17,673 bases of DNA, taken from positions 1 through 17,673 of the forward strand of contig CALPPS020000056.1 in assembly GCA_943325515.2 (NCBI GenBank). Direction: 5' to 3'. The stretch comes from Flavobacterium psychrophilum. GTDB lineage: Bacteria > Bacteroidota > Bacteroidia > Flavobacteriales > Flavobacteriaceae. The translations under genes were made by a program, and so were the position numbers. Of this stretch, positions 1 through 9,500 are shown piece after piece (position 1 is the first letter of the stretch; the number at the start of each line of letters is the position of its first letter). The notes beneath the pieces are model-generated. The model was not told the DNA's origin. It saw only the letters and a program-made list of their open reading frames with translations, and made no database searches.

Positions 1-520
1 ACAAAATAAGTTACAGCTGAACCAGTACATCCATTTGCTTTAGGAGTAATAGTAACTGTAGCCGTACCTTCGTTTGTTGTAAACGATGGTATAGAAGTAA
101 CTTCTGTTATATCAGCTAATCCTATTGCTGAACCTCCACTAATATCAAATGTTACTCCACTTGGAGTTCCTGTTAAGGTCATGGCTGGAGCAGTGTTTCC
201 AGAACAATACGTTTGTGAAGATGGTGCTGTAGCTGTAGGTGTTGGATTAACCGTTACCGTAGCAGTACCTGTCAAATTAGTATTTAATAAATTACTATAA
301 GCATCGGTAACTGAAACTAAAGTATAACTTACAGTAGTATTTGGTGTAACACTAATGGCTGAACCTGATTGGTAATTTGTAACCGTAGTGTTAGAGGTAC
401 CATCAGAGTAAACAACAGTGTAAGGAGCTGTACCATCTGTAATTGTTGCAGTAATAGCAGAAGAAGTTCCTAAACAAACTGAAGTTGATCCTGTTGTGGC
501 AATACTTGCAGCAGTAGGTC
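1..520 (-). other. Tandem Ig/PKD-like modules at the left edge
   Basis: The last visible residues form Ig-like modules: SIATTGSTSVCLGTSSAITA, YTVVYSDG, 'VSYTLVSVTDAYSNLLNTNL', then TYCSGNTAPAMTLTGTPSGV and TVTITPKANGCTGSAVTYF running off the edge. The first is paralogous to residues about 230-320 of the 1,276-residue protein (STSICSGGSANINVTITGG, TTTYTIVSVKDSGNNLI). The paired Cys of the 'YCSG' and 'NGCTG' motifs is standard for flavobacterial Ig repeats, which usually occur in long tandem series. Confidence 0.6.
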
Positions 521-3500
521 CATAAACTACATTACCATAAATGGTAACATCATCCACTCTAAATGTACCAGAAGCAGAAGCAGTTGTTCCGTTAGCTCTT
601 TGAGTACCATAAGGATACAAACGGAACTTAACAGTACCATTAACTGGAGTGGTAAAATCTGTGAAATCCCAAGTAATCCCTGTTCCTGATGTTGGTGAAT
701 TAGGTGCGGCTCCCCATGAAGTAGATGTGGCAAAATCATCCGTGCTGTATCTTACTTCTAATTGATTAGGAGCTGAAGCGCTTGCCTGTCTGAAGAAATA
801 TAATCCTGTAATATTTAATTTTTTACCACCAATTGTTGAAGCAGAGAATTCAATATAGGAAGTATTATTTACAGAAGAAGTAACATTTAAAGTAGTTGAA
901 TTAAATACATCACCTGTTGTAGTACATATTATCGTATTTCTTGTTAATCCTGTACCTGTTGCATCGGTAACCATCGTTGGTATATTTCCATTTGTAGGAC
1001 ATGCTGATACTCCAGTAAATGTATTTAAATAAATAATAGTATCGGTAATATTAGCTGTTAAACCAGTTGGCTGAACAAAGGTGTAATTGCCACCATCTGT
1101 TCCCGATATAGTTGAAGTAGAGGTTACTTCAATTCCTTGTCCAATTGCTGTTGAAGCAAAAGTACCTGTTCCATTAAAAGTAACTGAATCACCTGAAACA
1201 ATACCTACTAAAGTTGCAGTAATTGTTGCCGCATTAGTTCCGTCGTAAACTTTATTTTGAGCAGAAACTGCTGACAAAGTTAACGCTAAAGGAGTAATTT
1301 CAGCTATTAAACCTGTTGGTTGTGTTAATGTATATTTAGCTATATCAGCACCTGTTAAAGTCATTGTAGCTGTTACCGCTTTTGCAGTTCCAACATTTTT
1401 ATCAGTAAAAATACCTGTACCTATAGCTGATACAACATCAGAACCATAAACACCATTTAATGAATAACCTAAAATTGTAGCCGCTGTAGTTCCGTTGTAT
1501 ACTTTAGCAGAAGCAGTTGCTCCAGAAACAGTAAGCGGTTTAGCAGTAATTGTGTAGGTTAATATTGCAGTTGTAGTTCCTCCATCATTTGTAGCAGCTA
1601 TTGATACTGAATAATTACCTGGAGTAGCTGTTGGGGTACCTGTAATTTCTCCAGTTGTAGTAACAACTGATAAACCTGTTGGTAATCCTGTTGCATTGTA
1701 TGCAGTAACTGGATATGAAGCATCTGAAGTAGCCGTAATTACATAAGTTGATGCTACAGTTCCATAAACAGATGAGAATGTTGAACTGCTTGTAATTACT
1801 GGCGAAGCTACTAAAGTAATAGTTCCTGTTAAACTTGGTTGAACCAAAGCATAATTACCAGCAGCAGATCCAGAGATTGAATACCCTGAAACAACTACAG
1901 GAATAGGAGTTCCAGCAGTATCTTGTGTAAAATTAGCAACCGCTGTTCCACCAAGAGTAACATTTGCAGTATCTGATGATAATACTCCATTTAAAACAGG
2001 TGTTCCCGATAAAGTAGCTGTAAAGTCACCAATAGACTGAACTTTGTTAGCCACTAAAAGACCTGTAATTGTTAAGGATTTAGGAGTAACTGTGCTTGAA
2101 GCCGTTGCAACATTTACTGCTGTAGCGCCCGTACTAGCACAAACAATAGCTCCACTGTATGGCGAATTAATTACTGAAGTAGTTGCAGCAAGTCTAACAT
2201 AAATTGTAGTTGAAGCAACTGACCCTGATGTTTGAGTTAATGTTAATGAACTAGTAAAACCACTTGTAGCACTTGTTGAAACTTCAAATCCAGTTGGTGC
2301 AGTAATTGCAATTGAATTTGTTAAATTACTTCCTGCTACAGTAAATGATGTTGTTGTAGCAGAAGCAGAACCATAAACTGTAGTTAATGCAGCTAATGTT
2401 CCAGATGTAGTTATTGTTGGAGTTGGACATGTTGCCAATACTGTAAATGACCAATCTGTGGAAGCTAAAGTAGTTGCTCCTGTTGTGTTCCAATTAGAAG
2501 TAGCTGTTTTACCAATTTCTGTTAATAAAATTGATTTACAAGAATTATAAACATTTCCTATTGTACTATATCTTGATGCGGGAACCGAAGGAGCAATAGC
2601 AGTTGTGCCAAGAGTCAATCCGTTTGGTACTGCACTTGTACCACCTAACCTAGCATAGTATATAAATGAAGTTGGGGTAGTTGCTGTAATAGAAGACGCT
2701 GTATAAATATATATTTCGTCGGCCGGTCCATTGTTTAAACCAAAACCTGTCGTTACACTCCAATCATATGTTGTTGTTGAAATGGCTGCACCCCCCCATG
2801 GTAATACAACAACAGTTCCTGCTGTAACTGTTTGACCAGCTTTAACAGTAAAGGAAGCTTCTCCTTCTGATAAATCAGTAAAAGAAGTTGCAGTAGCAGA
2901 GGCTAACTCATTATCATTTACATAGAAAGTAGTTCCTGCTGTTAAATCTTTTACTATTAATAATGAGATTGTATCTGGAGTTCCTGAAGTATTATACCCA
3001 ATTACGGCTACATCACCAGAAGCAAATGCTTCGAAGATAGTAGCGGTTAAACTTGTTGGTTGAGTTATAGAATAATTTCCGGAGTTATCTATTCCTGAAG
3101 CAGGTGGTGCTAAAGTTACAACCACATTACTTACAGCAATACCAGTACCAACGTTTACTGAAGCAAATGTTCCATTTGATGCTGTCAATGAAATGCTATT
3201 TGAAAAATCTCCAGTTACTAATCCAGTAATGCCAGATATTGTTACAGTTGCATTGGTTGTTCCATCATACTCTTTATTATTAGCAAGAATTGTATAGGTT
3301 AAAGGCGCTTTTGTAATAGTACCTGTAAGAGTTGGTAATGTTGAAGGCAACTGATAATTTGCTGCATCACTACCACCTAAAGTATAAGTAGCTATTACTG
3401 CTTTTCCAGTTCCGGCATTTTTATCAGCAAAAGTTGCAGCTGAAGGAGTAATTGTGGCAACTTCTGAACCTACTAAAGTTCCAATATTAGTAACGGTAAT

Positions 3501-6500
3501 AGTAGCAGTAGTCGTTGCATCATATACTTTAGTTGTAACAATACCTGTAAAACTTAATGTTCTCTTAGTAATATTTGCTGTTAATCCAGAAATACTACTG
3601 GTATCAACTGAATAGTTTGATGAATTTAACGAACTTATACCTAAAGTAACTGGGATATTATTACCAATTGTTGCATTATCAAAAGTACCAGCTGCTGAGA
3701 AAGTAACTGAATCACCAGAAATAACTCCATTTAAAGTACCAGAAATAGTTGCAGAAGTCGTTCCGTCATACTCTTTGTCATTAGCAGTAACAGTAGTTAA
3801 AGTTAATGTTTTTGGAGTAATTGTGTAGTTTAAAGATAAATAACCTATAGTTCCTAAATTATTTGTAACAGATAATTCAACATTATAAACACCCGCTAGA
3901 CTTGGAGTTCCACTTATAATACCGGTAGTAGTATCAATAGACAATCCATTTGGTAAATTAGTGGCATTATACGAAACTATTACAACACCATTACTTAAAG
4001 TATCAGTTGTAATTTGATAATCCGAAGCAGTAACTCCATAAGTAGCAGATGCTAAAGCACTACTATTAATAACTGGTGCTCCAGGAGCAGTTATATTAGC
4101 TGTTAAAGTACCCGTTGGAATAATTAAGGTGTAATTATAAGTATCCCCATTAATAAACCAATTAGGAGTTACAACTATGCCTGATCCAATTGATGAAGAA
4201 GCAAAAGTACCATAACTAGGTGTTTCCCCATTAGTAGTAGAACTAGCAGAATCGTATACATAACCTAAAGATACTTGATCTGGTGCATTAATATCCTCAT
4301 TTAAAGGTGCAACGCCAACTAAAGTTCCTGTAATAACAGCTGCTGTAGTACCATCATAAGTTTTATTAGAAGCTGTTGGATTCGATATAGTCAATGCTTT
4401 AGGTGTAATATCTGCTGTATAAGTTGCATTATTTAATGAACTCGTATCTAATGTATAATTACCGCTATCTACTCCCGAAATAGAGAAAGAAGATGGAGTT
4501 GCTAATGCTGGTGTTCCAGCACCAATAGTTTGATAAGCATTATCAAATGTACCATTAGCATTTAAGGTAACTACATCAGGAGATATGATTCCGTTTAATG
4601 TAGCTATAAATGTTGCATTCTTTGTGCCATCATATACTTTATTGTTAGCAGAAACTACTGTAGCAGTAATTATTAGTGGAGTTATAGAAGCGGTTACGCC
4701 TATTGGTTGAGCTGAAATTGAATAATTATTAGAAGGGGCTGTAAAACCAGTAATAATTATTTGTTTTCCATTACCAACATTTTTATTTGGAGAGAAGTTT
4801 GCAATATAAGTACCACTCAAATTAGAGAAGGCATCACCATTTACAAGGCCTAAGTAAGAAGCACTTGATGTATTTAAAGTAGCAGTAGTAGTACCATCAT
4901 AAACTTTGTCATTAGCAGTTACACCTGAAATAGTTATAGCTTTTGGAGTTATACTATTACCGGAAGCTGCTGTAGTAATATTTACTGTAATAGCTCCTGT
5001 TGAAGTAAGCGCTATTGTTGTTGAATTATAAGTGCCTCCTACAGTTGCAGTTGCTGCCAAACGAATTCCTAAAGAACCTGTAACTGATCCGCTTGATTGC
5101 GCAAAAGTAGCTGTTGTCCCCCAAATGATTCCGTCTGAAGATACTTCAAAGCCATTTGGAGCTGTAGCAATAATAGCATCTGTTATGTATGTACCACTAA
5201 TAGAAAATGTTTGAGCTGCAGAAGCAGTACCATAGATAGTAGTAAACGGTGCAGCTGTAGCAGTTCCTGACATATAAGGTGTAATATTATCACTAACAGT
5301 TATGGTGCTAGTTGCGTAATCAAAAGTTGCAGTTTTTGATATATCTATATTTGTTGTAAAATACTGAGTGGTAACAACTAATGATCCTGGTAAAATTTTA
5401 TAAGTACCATTAGTTGGGGTTGCAGAACTAAAAGTCACAGATTGACTTGTTGGTGTTATTCCTGTTGAAGTTATACCTGTAATTCCAGTAATATTCAAAG
5501 TCCCGGTCGTAACTGTTGTAGCACCACTATAAGTATAAGATGTAACTGCAGATGGCATTATTACAGTTCCAGCACCATTAACTGTTAAACCTCCTGTACC
5601 AGTTATAGCATTGTTTAACGTTATAGTTTTAGTGGATAGAGGACTAAAAATACCACCATTAGCTCCTAGTGTAATTCCTCTATTACTTGAGAAAGAAGTA
5701 TTTTCAGAGGCTTTAATTCCTCCACCATTTAAAGTAATTTGATTCGCTATAAAACTTGATGGATTAGCACCAAAAGCACTTTCTCCTGTTACAGAAATAA
5801 ACCCTGAACTAACTGTAGTTTTTCCAGTATATGTATTTCCAGTCGCAAGGGTTAAATCTCCTGTACCTGAACCAGCTTTTGTTAACGGTCCACTTCCAGA
5901 AATAACCGAACTAATAGAAATCCCTCCAGTTCCATCAATATTAATTATGTTGTTTGTAACATTACCTAATGCTATATTTAGCAGTTTTGTACTGTTTTTA
6001 ATAGTAAATAAACTTGAACTATTATTTCTTATTATCACATTATTAATAGAAGATATAGCAACACCATATAAAGTTAAAGTACCATCAACAGTGGTTGAAC
6101 TATTCTGTAAAGTTCTTGCAATAGTTGCCCCATTTGTAATTTCTATCCCTCCAATATTGGTTGATCCTGTAGGAGGACCATTTAAATTGAATCCAATCGT
6201 AGCACTAGAACCATTTGCTCCAAATTGTGCAACAGTTGTAGATGACGGTAATACACCACCACACCAGTTAGCAGTTGTTAACCATGTTGGACTACTCCCA
6301 CTTGCACAAGCATTTGCTCCACTCCAAACAATAGCAGTAGCATTAACAATAACTGGCGTAACAGAGTTAGACGCTGCACTAGCAGACGAAGTACCTATCG
6401 CATTTGTACCATTAACTGTAAAGGTATAGGCTGTCCCATTTGTTAAACCAGTAACTATTATTGGTGAAGCAGAACCTGTAGCAGTAATTCCTCCAGGGTT

Positions 6501-9500
6501 TGAAGTAACAGTGTATTCTGTAATAGCACTACCTCCTGTAGAAGCAGAAGCCGTAAACGTAATAGTAGCTTGAGCATTTCCAGCTACAGCTGTTCCAATA
6601 GTTGGAGCACTAGGTGCACTTCCAATAATTGTTCCTGTTAAACCTGTTGGTTGTGTTAAAGTATAGTTGGCTGAATCTCCACCTGTAGAAAGTGCACAGT
6701 TTGCCGTAACAACAATTCCTGTACCTGCATTAGCACTAGCAAAAGCAGATGTTCCAGAAGTAAAGGATACAATATCTCCACTAATTGGTGTCGAAAGCGT
6801 ACCTGTTATAGTTGCTGCTGTAGTAGCATCATACGTTTTAGTTGTAGCAGCTGCGCCTGAAATGGTCAAAGCCAAAGCAGTGATCGAAGCAGTTGTTGTT
6901 GAAGTTGCAGTTGCTAATGAATAGTTAGATGCATCAGCACCGTTTAAACTATAAGAAATAGTAACTGTCTTACCATTCGCTTTTGTTTTATCAGAAAATG
7001 TTCCTGTAGCAGTTAAATTAACAGTTTCACCAGAAACAATTCCTGAAGCAATTGAAGCCCCTGTGATTGTGGCAGCATTAGTTCCATCATACACTTTATT
7101 TGCAGCAGTTGCTCCACTCACTGTTAAAGATTTAGCAGTAATGTTTGCGGATAAAGAAGTTGGCAAAGTAACTGTATAGTTACCAGCATCTGCACCTCCT
7201 AAAGTTTGTGTAGAAGTAACAGCAATTGCTGTAGCAGGTGTTGTAGAAGCAAAAGTACCAGTAGTAGAAATTGTAACGGTATCACCACTAAACACACCTT
7301 CTAAAGTAGATCCCGTGATAGTAGCAACATTAGTGCCATCATAAGCTTTGTTAGAAGCAGTAGCTTCACTTACTAATAAATTGAAAGCAGTAATATCTGC
7401 TGAAGATGTTGAAGTAGAAGAAGCTAATGAATATTTAGAAGCATCTGCACCGTTTAAAGAATAGTTAATCGTAACTGTTTTTGAAGTACCAACTGTTTTT
7501 GTTGCAAAAGTACCTGTTGCAGTAACATATACTGTATCTCCAGAAAGAACTCCTGAAATGGTAGCTCCTGTTACGGTAGCATCAGTAGTGGCATTATATA
7601 TTTTTGAAACAGCAGTAGCAGCAGTAAGTGTTAAAGTAATTGGAGCAACAGAGTAAACTAAAGTTGCTGTAGTACCAGTTCCTGCTATGTTAGAACCAGA
7701 GATGGAAACATAAAACGTCCCAACTGATGTTGGAGTACCAGAAATAATACCGGTATTTGAATCTAAAGTTAAACCTCCTGGCAAACCTGTTGCATTGAAA
7801 GAGTTTGGAGTATTGGTTGCCGTTATTTGATAATTTGTAGCTACAGATCCATAAGTAGCAGAAGCTGTTAATATACTTGAGATTACAGGTGTTGATGCTT
7901 CAGTTATATTGGCTATAAAACCTGATGGTTGTGATAAGGAATAATTACCAGATGCACTTCCATTCAAAGAATATCCGATAACAGTAACTGCTATTCCAGT
8001 TCCAACAGAGGAACTAGCAAAAGTAGCAACTGGGGTACCCCCTAAAGTTACGTTTGCAGTGTCCGCAGTTAAAACTCCAGATAAAACAGCTGAACCACTT
8101 AGAGTAGCAGTAGTTGTGTTGTCATAAACTTTATCATTTACCGTTAATCCAGTTATGGTTACTGGCAAAGCTGAAATATTCCCAGTTAAACTTGGTTGTG
8201 TTACAGAATAATTAGCTGGCGCTGTATATCCTGAAACGGTAATTGTTTTACCATTTCCAACAGCAGCAGTAGCAAAACTTGCAGTAGGCGTTCCAGTAAC
8301 AGAGAAAGATTCTCCATTTACTAAACCACTATAAGCAGCTGTTCCACTAAAGGTTGCAGAAGTTGTTGTATCGTATGCCTTATTTTCACCAGTTAATCCA
8401 GTAATAGTTAATGGAGCTGAGGTAATGTTTCCTGTTAAAGTAGGTTGTGTTAAGGTGTAATTTCCAGAGGCAGAACCGCTAATTGTATACCCACTTGTTG
8501 TAATTGAAATTATATTTCCTACTGATGATTGAGCAAAAGTATAAGAAGGTGTTCCTCCTAAAGTTACATTAACTGAATCACCTGAAATAACCCCACTTAA
8601 AGTAGCAGTTCCTGTTACCGAAGCTATTGCGTTGCCATCATACGTTTTGTTTGCTCCTGTAAGTCCAGTAATAGTTAATGCCTTTTCAGAAACTGTGCTA
8701 GATAACGTTGCAACATTTACTGCAGTAGCTCCAGCACTAGTTAAAACAACATTACCAGCATATGATCCTACAGCTGTAGTTGCAGCTAAACGAATAAAAA
8801 CCGGAGTTGAAGCAATAGTTCCAGAAGCACCAACAGTTACTGTAGGAGTATAAGTTCCACTAGAAGTTAAGCATACTTCATAACCTGTTGGAGGAGTAAC
8901 TAAAATCCCAGCTCCCATATTTGCACCTGATACATTAAAAGTAGTTGTAACAGAAGCTGTACCATAAGTAGTGCTTAGAGCTGATAAAGTACCAGTTTTT
9001 GATATTGTTGGTATTGGTTGAGTAGCACTTATTGTTATAGTACCTGGTGTTTTTGTATTATCATACAATCCACAAAGTATATAATATGTAGTATTTGCAG
9101 TCGCCGTAAAAGAAACTAAAGAAGATGCTGTATTATTTGTACAACTAGAATTATCATCATTAGAACCTGCACATGTTGTAAATCCAGAACAAGGAGTACC
9201 GCCTGTATAGACTCTTAAATAAGTATCTATAGTAGATGCAGAACTAGGACAGGTTGTTACCGTCACAGTACCTCCAACAGAAGGGGTAACTGTATACCAA
9301 ACTCCTTTTGTAAAACCAAGTGTAGTCGAACCACATGTTGGTGAGGAAACAGTATCATCGGTTGCAAAAGTATTATCTATAGAATTTGAACTTCCATTAA
9401 TTGTTAAAGCAACAGCACCACTACAATTATTATTTGCTGGCGCTGGTGCTGGAATATTAAATGTTCCAGAGGTAACCTGAGTTAGACCTGTACTCGTATA

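Noticed and set aside
527..739. 70-codon minus-strand frame inside the giant gene
   Set aside because: It is out of frame with the continuous giant frame, whose jelly-roll domain covers the same bases.
5947..6924. Plus-strand open frames of 160 and 85 codons
   Set aside because: Both lie opposite the giant protein, which is coherent domain by domain in its own frame; they are shadows.
1050..8680. Regular repeats as a CRISPR array
   Set aside because: The periodicity is about 250 bases at protein level with diverged DNA and no short identical repeats or spacers.
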